From contig JABEUT010000171.1 in assembly GCA_013044305.1 (NCBI GenBank), positions 1 through 14,541 of the forward strand: a DNA stretch of 14,541 nt, given 5' to 3'. Under the pieces are notes generated by a model. The model did not search any database and had not been told where the DNA came from. It saw only the letters and a program-made list of their open reading frames with translations. The DNA is from Bacteroidia bacterium. Lineage in GTDB: Bacteria; Bacteroidota; Bacteroidia; JABEUT01. A program made the position numbers and the translations under genes. This document shows, piece by piece, positions 1-7,252 of the stretch; the stretch's first letter is position 1, and each line of letters starts with the position of its first letter.

Positions 1-2133
1 ACCCGACGAATATCCTGAAAAGGTAACCCAGACGTGCGAAGGCGATTTGGATTTTACGGCGATGCCTGTGATATTTGCCGAACCAACGGGCAGGGTGCCT
101 GTAATGTTAGTCCACGAGGCGCCACCGTTGGTGGTGTATTGTATCATATTTGACTGCGCAGCATAGATATAAGCCGGGTTAGCAGAATCTACCGCCAGTG
201 CTGTAATTGAACTGGTACCCCAGGTGCCTATTCTGGTCCATGATCCTCCCGAATTGGTGGATTTCCATACGTTTCTGAACCCGCTATATAGAGTGGCAGC
301 GGTTTTGGGATCCTGACACCATTGTGTAACCCAGGGTCCGGCTTCTGTTATTCCTGTGGTAATATTGCTCCATGTTCCTCCCGAGTTGGTGGAACGCTGC
401 AGTGCGCCATTTGGATTTTCAGCATAAAAAGTTGTCGCGCCCGGTACCGACCAGTCTATAAAACATACCATTCCGTCGCCGCCCAGTACCTGTGCCCAGG
501 GTGCGGTAGAGAGGTTGGTGCCGTTATCCTGCCATCCGGTAATCCACCTGCCCGCTACCGTTGCCGAGGGGCCGATGGAATACTGCTGGGCTATTTCGAG
601 GTTGTTGCTTATATCCGAAAAGTTAGGACCGCCGTTGGTGGTAATAAATGCACCGCCGTCGCAGGCAACTGCAAAGCCGAGCGAATTACCCGGCACAGGT
701 TCTATATGATGAATATCGGCATGAACAAAGGGAGCGCCGTTGGCCAGCCAGTCGGAACTCTGTGCCCATGTTACGCCTCCATCGGTTGAAAGGTAGGTAT
801 CTACTCCTCCAACCATAATGGAGTCTTTGTTGGTGGGTGAAACGGCAAGGGTAAGATCGTACCAGCCTTGTCCGTATCCAAAGCCGGGTCCGAAGGCGTC
901 GTTGTTGCCAAGAATGTTGGGCTGGGTAGGGTAACCTGATTGCATGGTAAAAGATACTCCGTCGTTGTTGGATACATATAATCCCTGGTAGTCGTATGTT
1001 CCGGTTCTGTCTGCAAGCACATAAACCAATGAGGTATCGGCAGGGGTAACGGCTAATGCCATTCCTTCCGCGGTGGCGTTGGAAGGTAATCCGTTTGTAA
1101 TGTTGGTCCAGCTTACCCCGTTATTGACGGAACGGAAAAAATTACCTCCAATACCATTGATTACATTGGAAGTGCAGGCGTAAACAACATTAGGGTTTCC
1201 CGGATGAAAAGCAATTGAATGGAACCAGGTAGCATTGCCGGAGCCTGTGCCGCCGGCAAGGGTCCAGGTAGATCCGGAGTTGGCCGTGCGGTAAATACCC
1301 ATGGTTGTGGCGGCAATGATTACTGCTGTATCACTGGGATCAATGATCAGTTCATTTACAGAATAATAATTGGCCCCCGCATTGGCGAGGGTGTAAGAAA
1401 GGCTTGTTGCATTCCATGTAAGGCCGCCGTCGGTTGACTTGAGCACGCCGATGGTGGCAGGGTCTGGGTAAATGGATTGTATTCCGTCGCCGTCGCCGGT
1501 AGCAAGATACATGATATTGGTATTAAGCGGATTTATGGCTACATCACTTGTTGTAAGGTCGCCAAGCTGGTCGGTATTGGTTGACCAGCTGCTTCCGCCG
1601 TTGGTCGATTTCCATAAACCGCCGGAGGCTGCACAGGCGAACATGATGTTTGAATTGCCCGGCATGAATCGGATCCTGTTCACCCTGCCGTCGCCTCCAA
1701 AGCCCGTGTTGCTGTTTGTTGGTACCTGGGTGTTGCCCACGTATGTCCAGGTTCCGCCCGGCTGAAAGTTGTGCGGCCCTTGCTGATGAGGCGCTTGTAC
1801 AGGATGCTGAATGAGGTAGTTATGATATTCCCTGCCGACCAGATTGAAATCGGCTCGGGTGCCGTTGGGTGCGGCGCGCGGCACATTAAACCATTCCCAT
1901 CTTCTGAATAGTTCGTTACATTCGTCCTCTTCGCTTTCCCTTCCGTTCGGGGCATGCACCTCGGTCCCTGGCTTTGAGGTTTTGTGGGTTTGGCTGTACC
2001 ACCGGTTGAAGGCCTGCTGAACAGCGTGCACATTCGCATGGGGATCTCTCATCATGCCAACCCAGTCCTGTGCCGCCAGCGGCAGGCTGAATAACGTGAG
2101 ACAAAGCAGTAAGGGAAATGTAATTCTTCTCAT
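1..2133 (-). CDS. Secreted BNR/sortilin-like beta-propeller protein (partial, C-terminus outside window)
   Basis: The reading frame is open without a stop from an ATG at 2133 to the window edge, giving 711 codons with the C-terminus missing. The N-terminus (MRRITFPLLL...LAAQ) is a typical signal peptide with likely cleavage near residue 21, so the protein is exported. Residues of about 25-115 form a Bacteroidota-type leader region with a Trp/Arg-rich stretch (FRRWEWF, then PR and PNG). From residue 176 to 674 there are about ten BNR / Asp-box motifs of the form S/T-x-D/N-x-G-x-S/T-W, for example STNGGSSW at 176-183 and TNGGASW at 668-674, which is the signature of sortilin/VPS10-like or YVTN beta-propellers. 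Family knowledge: such proteins in this phylum usually end in a type IX secretion sorting domain; that end is not visible here. The substrate or ligand is unknown. It could be a glycoside-hydrolase-like propeller or an adhesin. A promoter lies 20 nt upstream. Confidence 0.9.
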   Translation of the reverse strand, partial: MRRITFPLLLCLTLFSLPLAAQDWVGMMRDPHANVHAVQQAFNRWYSQTHKTSKPGTEVHAPNGRESEEDECNELFRRWEWFNVPRAAPNGTRADFNLVGREYHNYLIQHPVQAPHQQGPHNFQPGGTWTYVGNTQVPTNSNTGFGGDGRVNRIRFMPGNSNIMFACAASGGLWKSTNGGSSWSTNTDQLGDLTTSDVAINPLNTNIMYLATGDGDGIQSIYPDPATIGVLKSTDGGLTWNATSLSYTLANAGANYYSVNELIIDPSDTAVIIAATTMGIYRTANSGSTWTLAGGTGSGNATWFHSIAFHPGNPNVVYACTSNVINGIGGNFFRSVNNGVSWTNITNGLPSNATAEGMALAVTPADTSLVYVLADRTGTYDYQGLYVSNNDGVSFTMQSGYPTQPNILGNNDAFGPGFGYGQGWYDLTLAVSPTNKDSIMVGGVDTYLSTDGGVTWAQSSDWLANGAPFVHADIHHIEPVPGNSLGFAVACDGGAFITTNGGPNFSDISNNLEIAQQYSIGPSATVAGRWITGWQDNGTNLSTAPWAQVLGGDGMVCFIDWSVPGATTFYAENPNGALQRSTNSGGTWSNITTGITEAGPWVTQWCQDPKTAATLYSGFRNVWKSTNSGGSWTRIGTWGTSSITALAVDSANPAYIYAAQSNMIQYTTNGGASWTNITGTLPVGSANITGIAVKSKSPSHVWVTFSGYSSG

Positions 2134-2153
2134 AAGAGTGTAGATTGATTTGA

Positions 2154-2185
2154 CAAATGTATGTACTTTTCTTGAGAATTACAAA
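2154..2185 (-). promoter_or_regulatory. Bacteroidota-type promoter of the BNR protein gene
   Basis: On the minus strand the -7 box TACATTTG (complement of 2154-2161) fits TAnnTTTG exactly, and a -33 TTTG (complement of 2182-2185) lies 20 nt upstream of it, close to the spacing known for the Bacteroidota primary sigma factor. The -7 box ends 20 nt before the ATG at 2133, so the leader would be short. This is the best two-box promoter in the window. Confidence 0.65.
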
Positions 2186-2332
2186 AGTGCTAAAAACGAT
2201 TTAGTACACCTGAACTGCCGCAAGTAAAATAAACTCTTTTACAGGCAAAAAGCGTATAAGCCATATCCCCCTGCCATGCTGCCTGCATGGGATTTTTGTA
2301 GTTTGCACTATAGGCTGACGGATGCCGTAGGT

Positions 2333-4276
2333 TCAATTCAGGGATGTGAGCTGTCGGCTAAGATCCTCCCACCTCTTGAATTTTTCATCCATTTTTTCTT
2401 TCAGACCGGCATAATCTTTAAAAAAGGCTGTGGTATCTTCCGTTTCATAGAAACCCGGTGTGTTAATTTTTTTATCCGATGCCGATTTTACCTTCTCCAG
2501 CCCTTCTATCTCCTCTTCAATTTTCTTAATCTCTTTCTGTATCTGTTTTATGCGTTTCTCCTGCGATACAGGTTCCCGGCTTTCATCATTTTGTCCGGCA
2601 GGCAGTTTAACCTGTGCCTCCTTCTTATCAGGCGGCGGGTTGCCGAAAGTTTTGAGCTCGCTCAATCTCTCAAGCTTTCTCTTGCGCATAAACTCATTGA
2701 TGTCGCAGAGATGTTCCTTTACGTGTCCTTCGCGGAACTCATATATTTTGGTAACCAGCCCGTCCATAAAATCGCGGTCGTGCGAAACGATGATAAGAGT
2801 TCCCTGGTAATCGAGCAGGGCGCGTTTCAAAATTTCTTTTGAACGGATGTCGAGGTGGTTGGTGGGTTCGTCCAGCAGGAGCAGATTGTAGGGCTGCAGC
2901 AGTAGCTTGCACAATGCCAGTCTTCCGCGTTCGCCGCCGCTTAATACTTTCACTTTTTTGTCCACATCTTCACCGCTGAACAGAAAAGCGCCCAGCAGGT
3001 TGCGTATGCGCCCCCGTACCTCACCGACCGCAAGATCTTCTATGGTGTCGTACACTGTTTTTTCCGGGTCCAGTTTTTCAGCCTGATCCTGTTCAAAGTA
3101 TCCCATGAGCACGCTGTGTCCCAATTGCAGGGTTCCTGAAAAAGCGGTTTGCCCTGCAATCATTTTCATCATGCTTGTCTTCCCTTCTCCGTTCCTGCCC
3201 ACAAAAGCAATGCGGTCGCCTTTTTCCAGAATGAAACTTGCGTGGGAGAATATTTTCTTTGTGTCATAACTTTTGCCTGCGTCTTTTACCGTAAGAACCA
3301 CCTTTCCGCTATGTTGCGGAGGAGGGAACCTGAAGTGCATGGACGCGGTGTCTTCCTCTTCCACTTCCACCCGCTCCATCCTGTCGAGTTTTTTTATGAG
3401 CGACTGGGCAAATGCGGCCTTGCTTGCCTTGGCGCGGTTTTTATCTATGAGAACCTGTGTTTTATTTATAATTTTCTGCTGGTTTCTTGCGGCAGCCAGT
3501 TGTTGTTCGCGTCTTTCCTTCCGCAGTTCAAGGTAATGGCTGTAATTGGTTTTGTAGTCGTATATCTTGTTGTTGGATATTTCAATGGTGCGTGTGGTAA
3601 CGTTATCAAGAAATTTTTTGTCGTGGGAGATAAGCACGACTGCTCCGGGGAATGTTTCCATGAATTCTTCCAGCCATTGCACCGATTCAATGTCGAGGTG
3701 GTTAGTGGGCTCGTCGAGCAGAAGCACGTCGGGCTTTTGCAGCAGCAGCTTTGCCAGTTCTATACGCATGCGCCAGCCGCCGCTGAACTCCGATGTCTGA
3801 CGGGTGAAATCCTTGCGGTCGAAGCCAAGGCCTTTCAGCTTTTTCTCAATTTCTTCATCCATGTTTGATGAGCCGAGCACTTCGAGCCTGTGGGTGATAT
3901 CGGTTATTTCCGTAATCAGGTTGCTGTAGGAATCCGACTGGTAGTCGGTTCGTGTTTCGAGGTCGTGGTTAATTTCAGCAAGCCTCTTCTCGAGGGTCTG
4001 TATTTCCACAAAGGCGGTTTTTGCTTCGTCGAAGACAGTTTTGCCGTGCTGGTGCACCATATCCTGCGGGAGATAAGCAATGGTGATGCCATTGGGCTTG
4101 CTTATGCTGCCTGCGCTTGGGGTTTGAAGTCCGGTAATAAGCCGCAGCATGGTACTTTTACCGGAACCGTTTTTACCTGCAAGGCCTATCCTGTCTCTGC
4201 TGTTGACCAGAAAACTTACATTTTCAAAAAGTGTGAACCCGCCGAAGCTTACTGTTATACCGTTTACCGAAATCAT
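2333..4276 (-). CDS. ABC-F family ATP-binding protein (ribosome-associated type)
   Basis: This is a 647-residue protein with two ABC ATPase domains and no membrane segment, so it is a soluble ABC-F protein rather than a transporter. Domain 1 has Walker A GKNGSGKST (34-42), signature FSGGWRMR (164-171), Walker B DVLLLDEP (183-190) and switch His in SHD (217-219). A charged helical linker of about residues 240-305 follows, in the position of the tRNA-contacting arm of this family. Domain 2 has Walker A GRNGEGKTS (360-368), signature LSGGERGR (445-452) and Walker B LLLLDEP (465-471). The C-terminus (about 570-647) is a Lys/Glu-rich coiled coil preceded by a Pro/Gln-rich spacer, as in Uup- and YheS-like members. 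Family knowledge: ABC-F proteins bind the ribosomal E site to relieve stalling, and some protect against antibiotics. Nothing here points to a specific resistance role. The stop is TGA at 2333-2335. No terminator with a T-tract is visible downstream. Confidence 0.95.
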   Translation of the reverse strand: MISVNGITVSFGGFTLFENVSFLVNSRDRIGLAGKNGSGKSTMLRLITGLQTPSAGSISKPNGITIAYLPQDMVHQHGKTVFDEAKTAFVEIQTLEKRLAEINHDLETRTDYQSDSYSNLITEITDITHRLEVLGSSNMDEEIEKKLKGLGFDRKDFTRQTSEFSGGWRMRIELAKLLLQKPDVLLLDEPTNHLDIESVQWLEEFMETFPGAVVLISHDKKFLDNVTTRTIEISNNKIYDYKTNYSHYLELRKERREQQLAAARNQQKIINKTQVLIDKNRAKASKAAFAQSLIKKLDRMERVEVEEEDTASMHFRFPPPQHSGKVVLTVKDAGKSYDTKKIFSHASFILEKGDRIAFVGRNGEGKTSMMKMIAGQTAFSGTLQLGHSVLMGYFEQDQAEKLDPEKTVYDTIEDLAVGEVRGRIRNLLGAFLFSGEDVDKKVKVLSGGERGRLALCKLLLQPYNLLLLDEPTNHLDIRSKEILKRALLDYQGTLIIVSHDRDFMDGLVTKIYEFREGHVKEHLCDINEFMRKRKLERLSELKTFGNPPPDKKEAQVKLPAGQNDESREPVSQEKRIKQIQKEIKKIEEEIEGLEKVKSASDKKINTPGFYETEDTTAFFKDYAGLKEKMDEKFKRWEDLSRQLTSLN

Positions 4277-4315
4277 TTATTTAAAATATTGCGCCTTAAT
4301 TTTTACACCCATCTA

Positions 4316-4323
4316 TAAACATA
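4316..4323 (-). promoter_or_regulatory. Possible weak -7 box for the ABC-F gene
   Basis: On the minus strand, TATGTTTA matches TAnnTTTG except for the last base and lies 39 nt upstream of the ATG at 4276, just after the terminator of the small gene. No -33 TTTG is at a suitable distance. It is the best candidate in the gap, but weak. Confidence 0.25.
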
Positions 4324-4328
4324 AAATT

Positions 4329-4364
4329 GTAAAGACCATCCGCCGTTGGGCGGACAGTCTTTAC
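4329..4364 (-). terminator. Intrinsic terminator after the small secreted-protein gene
   Basis: A long hairpin has an outer 8-bp stem (GTAAAGAC with GTCTTTAC), a 2x2 mismatch, an inner 6-bp stem (TCCGCC with GGCGGA) and a 4-nt loop. On the minus strand it is followed by AATTTTAT and lies about 20 nt beyond the stop at 4385. The T-tract is imperfect. Read on the plus strand it is followed by an A-rich run, so the minus orientation is favoured. It separates the small gene from the ABC-F gene. Confidence 0.75.
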
Positions 4365-4384
4365 AAAAGAATAACCTTCGGAAC

Positions 4385-4618
4385 TTATTTGGTGGTTCCG
4401 GTGGTTGTGCTCGTTGCAGTCGGCTTTGTTGTGGATTTTTTTGCCGGGGCCTGCTTTACCGGTGTTGCGGTGCTCTTTTTTGTTGTAGCAGTTTTGGTGC
4501 CTTTAGAAGCTGCTTTTGCTTTGTGGGCCTTGCCGGCTCCTGCTGCTGTGCCTTCCTGTGCGAATGTTAAACCTGCGAAGAGTAACATCGAAGCGAGAAT
4601 TAAACCTGTCTTTTTCAT
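4385..4618 (-). CDS. Small Lys/Thr/Ala-rich secreted protein, function unknown
   Basis: This 77-residue protein has a clear signal peptide (MKKTGLILAS, then LLFAGLTFA) with likely cleavage before Gln21. By my count the remaining 57 residues hold about 12 Lys, 16 Thr and 12 Ala with one acidic residue, so the mature peptide is strongly basic, low in complexity and probably unstructured, resembling histone H1-tail composition. It has no Cys and no recognisable domain. It is judged real because of the signal peptide, the matched terminator 20 nt after the stop, and the divergent spacing from the next gene. Possible roles such as binding polyanions at the envelope (nucleic acid, lipopolysaccharide) are only a guess from charge. 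Alternative: a rapidly evolving lineage-specific periplasmic protein. No strong TAnnTTTG box was found upstream; TTACTTTG at 4661-4668 (minus) is a one-mismatch candidate. Confidence 0.7.
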   Translation of the reverse strand: MKKTGLILASMLLFAGLTFAQEGTAAGAGKAHKAKAASKGTKTATTKKSTATPVKQAPAKKSTTKPTATSTTTGTTK

Positions 4619-4723
4619 AATTCAAATTTTTAATTGGTTGATTAATTTGGAATGTGAAAGCAAAGTAAAGCATATAAAATGAAGGGAAAATGAAGATAAT
4701 GCATTTTGCTTCGGAAATGATTT

Positions 4724-4731
4724 TATTTTTG
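4724..4731 (+). promoter_or_regulatory. -7 promoter box of the deoxyhypusine-synthase-like gene
   Basis: TATTTTTG fits TAnnTTTG exactly and ends 20 nt before the ATG at 4752. A TTTG at 4705-4708 is present, but the spacing of 15 nt is shorter than the usual 19-20, so only the -7 box is claimed. Confidence 0.5.
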
Positions 4732-4751
4732 CCTCCAAAATACCAAGAGCT

Positions 4752-5726
4752 ATGGCTAAAGGACCGATTTCCACTTTTATTGAAAAGCATTACCTGCATT
4801 TTAATTCGGCAACCCTGGTTGATGCTTCCAAGGCGTATTCAGAGCACCTGAAAAAAAACGGCAAAATGATGGTTACCCTTGCCGGGGCTATGAGCACGGC
4901 AGAATTGGGCATATCGCTGGCCGAAATGATCCGCAAGGACAAAATACAGATTATTTCGTGCACCGGCGCCAACCTTGAGGAAGATATCATGAATCTGGTG
5001 GCCCACGATCATTATAAACGGGTGCCGCATTACCGGCAGCTTTCTCCGAAAGAAGAGTGGGATCTGCTTGAACACGGCTTTAACCGCGTAACCGATACAT
5101 GCATACCGGAAGAGGAAGCCTTCCGCAGGATTCAGTCGCATATCCATAAAATATGGAAAAAAGCGCTCGACGGAGGCAAGCGTTATTTTCCTCATGAATA
5201 TATGTACCAGCTACTTCTGTCGGGAGCAATGAAGAAACATTACCAGATAAACCCGAAGAACAGCTGGATGATGGCAGCGGCTGAAAAAAACCTGCCCATT
5301 ATTGTGCCCGGCTGGGAAGATTCCACCATGGGCAACATTTTCGCATCGTATTGCATAAAGGGAGAACTTCAGCCCGGCATTGTAAAGAGCGGAATAGAAT
5401 ATATGATGTGGCTTGCCAACTGGTACACCGCCAGTTCCAAAGGCAAGGGCATAGGTTTTTACCAGATAGGCGGCGGCATAGCAGGCGATTTCCCGATATG
5501 CGTGGTGCCAATGCTTTCGCAGGACCTTGAAAGAACCGACACCCCCTTCTGGTCATATTTCTGCCAGATTTCTGATTCAACCACCAGCTACGGCTCCTAT
5601 TCGGGCGCGGTGCCCAATGAAAAGATAACATGGGGCAAGCTGTCGGATAAAACACCCCGCTTTATCATAGAAAGCGATGCCACCATTGTGGCCCCGCTTA
5701 TGTTTGCATATATACTGGGCTGGTAA
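4752..5726 (+). CDS. Deoxyhypusine-synthase-like NAD-binding enzyme
   Basis: This 324-residue protein belongs to the deoxyhypusine synthase (DHS) family. Visible support: CTGANLEEDI near residues 75-84 (the cofactor-domain start), GGGIAGDFP in the middle of the C-terminal half, and GSYSGAVPNEKITWGK, in which Lys296 of WGK aligns with the catalytic Lys329 of human DHS. Family knowledge: the eukaryotic and archaeal enzyme moves the aminobutyl group of spermidine to a lysine of eIF5A using NAD, and relatives make homospermidine. Bacteria lack eIF5A, so the substrate here is not deoxyhypusine. Two differences are seen against the human enzyme as I remember it: the paired His after GGG (KHHI) is Gly-Asp-Phe, and the Asp two residues before the GA pair (GSDSGA) is Tyr. 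The Glu and Ser of the same loop are kept. Action on a polyamine is an inference. The start is supported by the -7 box 20 nt upstream. The gene stands alone on this strand, divergent from the small secreted-protein gene. Confidence 0.88.
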   Translation: MAKGPISTFIEKHYLHFNSATLVDASKAYSEHLKKNGKMMVTLAGAMSTAELGISLAEMIRKDKIQIISCTGANLEEDIMNLVAHDHYKRVPHYRQLSPKEEWDLLEHGFNRVTDTCIPEEEAFRRIQSHIHKIWKKALDGGKRYFPHEYMYQLLLSGAMKKHYQINPKNSWMMAAAEKNLPIIVPGWEDSTMGNIFASYCIKGELQPGIVKSGIEYMMWLANWYTASSKGKGIGFYQIGGGIAGDFPICVVPMLSQDLERTDTPFWSYFCQISDSTTSYGSYSGAVPNEKITWGKLSDKTPRFIIESDATIVAPLMFAYILGW

Positions 5727-5908
5727 TTTAATGGCTGCGCAGCAACGCAACAGGAGCTGACCATAGCACTGCACAGGGCAGGTGAGTTATCTTAGTATGA
5801 TAAACTTTTCTTACGAGACCAAACCACCGGTTTAGTCAGAAATGCAGTTACTTATTGCCCCGGAACGGGCATAGTTCAATTTATATCTCTTATTTCATTA
5901 TTCTGGCA

Positions 5909-5916
5909 TATCTTTG
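5909..5916 (+). promoter_or_regulatory. -7 promoter box of the 2-Cys peroxiredoxin gene
   Basis: TATCTTTG fits TAnnTTTG exactly, 39 nt before the ATG at 5956. No -33 TTTG is seen at the right distance. The rest of the 229-bp gap from 5727 holds only short inverted repeats (for example AAACC-ACC-GGTTT near 5821) with no T-tract, and I see no gene in it. Confidence 0.45.
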
Positions 5917-5955
5917 CGGCATTAACTAAACCTAACCTCTAAACCAAATATTATT

Positions 5956-6591
5956 ATGACATCATTAATAGGGAAAAAAGCTCCGGCTTTTAAAGCAAAA
6001 GCGGTAGCCATGGGCGACCAGATTATAAATGACTTTACTCTGGAACAGTACATTGGCAAAAAATATGTTGTCTTCTTCTTTTACCCGAAGGATTTCACTT
6101 TTGTATGCCCTACCGAACTGCATGCGTTCCAGCAGGCGGCGGCAGAGTTCGAAAAGCGCAACGTGGCGCTCGTGGCATGCTCTACCGATACCGAAGAATC
6201 GCACTGGGGATGGCTGCAGGCCACTAAAGAGCAAGGCGGCATAAAGGGAGTCATGTATCCCATTGTGGCAGATACATCAAAAATAATTTCCATACAGTAC
6301 GGGGTTCTGTCGGGCGAATATAAAATGAATGAAAACGGCGAACTCACTGCCGATGGCGCCATGATTGCATTAAGAGGCCTGTTCCTGATTGACAAGAAGG
6401 GAGTTGTACGCCACTCACTAATCAACGATTTTCCGTTAGGAAGAAGCGTGGATGAGGCTTTGCGTATGGTGGATGCCCTGCAATACTTTGAAGAAGTAGG
6501 CGAGGTATGCCCCGCCAACTGGAAAAAAGGAGATAAAGCCCTTGTAGGCTCGCATGAAGGCGTGGCAAAGTATCTGGCCAATAAAAAGTAA
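5956..6591 (+). CDS. Typical 2-Cys peroxiredoxin (AhpC/Prx1 type)
   Basis: This 211-residue cytoplasmic thiol peroxidase reduces hydrogen and organic peroxides. The peroxidatic Cys51 is in DFTFVCPTEL (Pro-x-x-x-Thr-x-x-Cys pattern), and the resolving Cys185 is in EVCPANW, so a dimer with an intersubunit disulfide is expected. The usual catalytic-site context FFYPKDFTF precedes Cys51. The C-terminus after Cys185 reads KGDKAL and ends in YLANKK. The eukaryotic YF motif tied to overoxidation sensitivity is not present (YL instead), which suggests a robust bacterial form. The reductant (AhpF-like or thioredoxin) is not encoded in the window. A strong intrinsic terminator follows 14 nt after the stop, so the gene is probably transcribed alone. 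No Shine-Dalgarno site is seen; the leader is A/T-rich. Confidence 0.95.
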   Translation: MTSLIGKKAPAFKAKAVAMGDQIINDFTLEQYIGKKYVVFFFYPKDFTFVCPTELHAFQQAAAEFEKRNVALVACSTDTEESHWGWLQATKEQGGIKGVMYPIVADTSKIISIQYGVLSGEYKMNENGELTADGAMIALRGLFLIDKKGVVRHSLINDFPLGRSVDEALRMVDALQYFEEVGEVCPANWKKGDKALVGSHEGVAKYLANKK

Positions 6592-6604
6592 ATAAAAATA
6601 CAAG

Positions 6605-6644
6605 GACAGCGCAGGAAATTAAACCTCTTCGCGCTGTCTTTTTT
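6605..6644 (+). terminator. Intrinsic terminator of the 2-Cys peroxiredoxin gene
   Basis: An 8-bp perfect stem GACAGCGC (6605-6612) with GCGCTGTC (6631-6638) is followed immediately by six T (6639-6644). The loop can pair further (AGG with CCT). It is a textbook Rho-independent terminator and the strongest in the window. Confidence 0.9.
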
Positions 6645-6727
6645 CTAATTCTTCCGATGCAAAAAAACTGAACAAGCGGTTTGTGAATGAAAGTAAAAAC
6701 ACTAAGTACCAATAATAGATTTTAATT

Positions 6728-7207
6728 ATGCCCGCCGCCATAGGGAATAAAGCCCCCGATTTTGAACTGCCGGATACCAATCTGAATATGGTGGCTCTTG
6801 ATTCATTGAAGGGAAATAATGTTGTCCTGCTCTTTTTCCCCGCCGTTTTCTCAAGCGTTTGTACCAAGGCCTTGCGCCAAACCAACGACGAACTGAAGTT
6901 TTACGACGGACTGAATGCAAAAGTATTCGGCATATCGGTGGACGGACCCTTTGCCCTTGCCAAGTTCAGGGAATTATTCGGTGTGAATTTTACATTGCTG
7001 TCCGACTTCAACAAAAAAGCAATAACTGCTTACGGTTGTAAATACGCCACGTGGATAGCAGGAATGAAGGGCGTATCGAAACGAGCCTCATTCGTAATTG
7101 ACAGGAATGGCATTGTGCGCTTTGCGCAGATACTTGAAAAGGCAGGCGATTACCCCGACTTCGAGGGCATAAAGAAGACCCTGAAAGCCCTTGGCAGGGT
7201 TAAATAA
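6728..7207 (+). CDS. AhpE/BCP-like peroxiredoxin (thioredoxin-fold peroxidase)
   Basis: This is a 159-residue redoxin-domain protein beginning MPAAIGNKAPDFELPD, the usual start of this family. The peroxidatic Cys45 is in FFPAVFSSVCTKAL; the Thr of the Pro-x-x-x-Thr-x-x-Cys motif is Ser42 here, a tolerated variant. The FPxxFSSVCT context and KFRELFGVNFTLLSD resemble AhpE-type one-Cys enzymes. A second Cys (Cys104, in AYGCKYATW) is not at a standard resolving position but could serve, so one-Cys or atypical two-Cys behaviour cannot be decided. It probably reduces peroxides in the cytoplasm. It follows the first peroxiredoxin on the same strand, but a strong terminator lies between them, so separate transcription or limited read-through is likely. 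The gene converges with the glycosyltransferase, 45 bp away. Confidence 0.92.
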   Translation: MPAAIGNKAPDFELPDTNLNMVALDSLKGNNVVLLFFPAVFSSVCTKALRQTNDELKFYDGLNAKVFGISVDGPFALAKFRELFGVNFTLLSDFNKKAITAYGCKYATWIAGMKGVSKRASFVIDRNGIVRFAQILEKAGDYPDFEGIKKTLKALGRVK

Positions 7208-7252
7208 TATTTTAAGAAAAGGAATTGAAAGTGCGGGCCGAAGTGCCGGTGT

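Noticed and set aside
322..789. 155-codon plus-strand open frame
   Set aside because: It is antisense to the BNR protein frame, which is continuous and has repeated Asp-box motifs; the Cys/Gly-rich product is an artefact.
2274..2290. Hairpin CCATGC-TGCCT-GCATGG as a terminator for the ABC-F gene
   Set aside because: On the minus strand no T-tract follows. A GATTTTT run follows on the plus strand, where no gene ends. It is kept only as a chance or unexplained palindrome.
3149..3868. 239-codon plus-strand open frame
   Set aside because: It is entirely antisense to the ABC-F gene, whose frame carries all family motifs; composition is Phe/Cys/Val-rich as expected of a shadow frame.
4149..4682. 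177-codon plus-strand open frame spanning the ABC-F start, the terminator and the small gene
   Set aside because: It crosses a terminator hairpin and is antisense to two better-supported genes.
5727..5955. Possible small gene or RNA between the DHS-like gene and the 2-Cys peroxiredoxin gene
   Set aside because: Only short weak inverted repeats and the promoter box were found, with no convincing frame or terminator.
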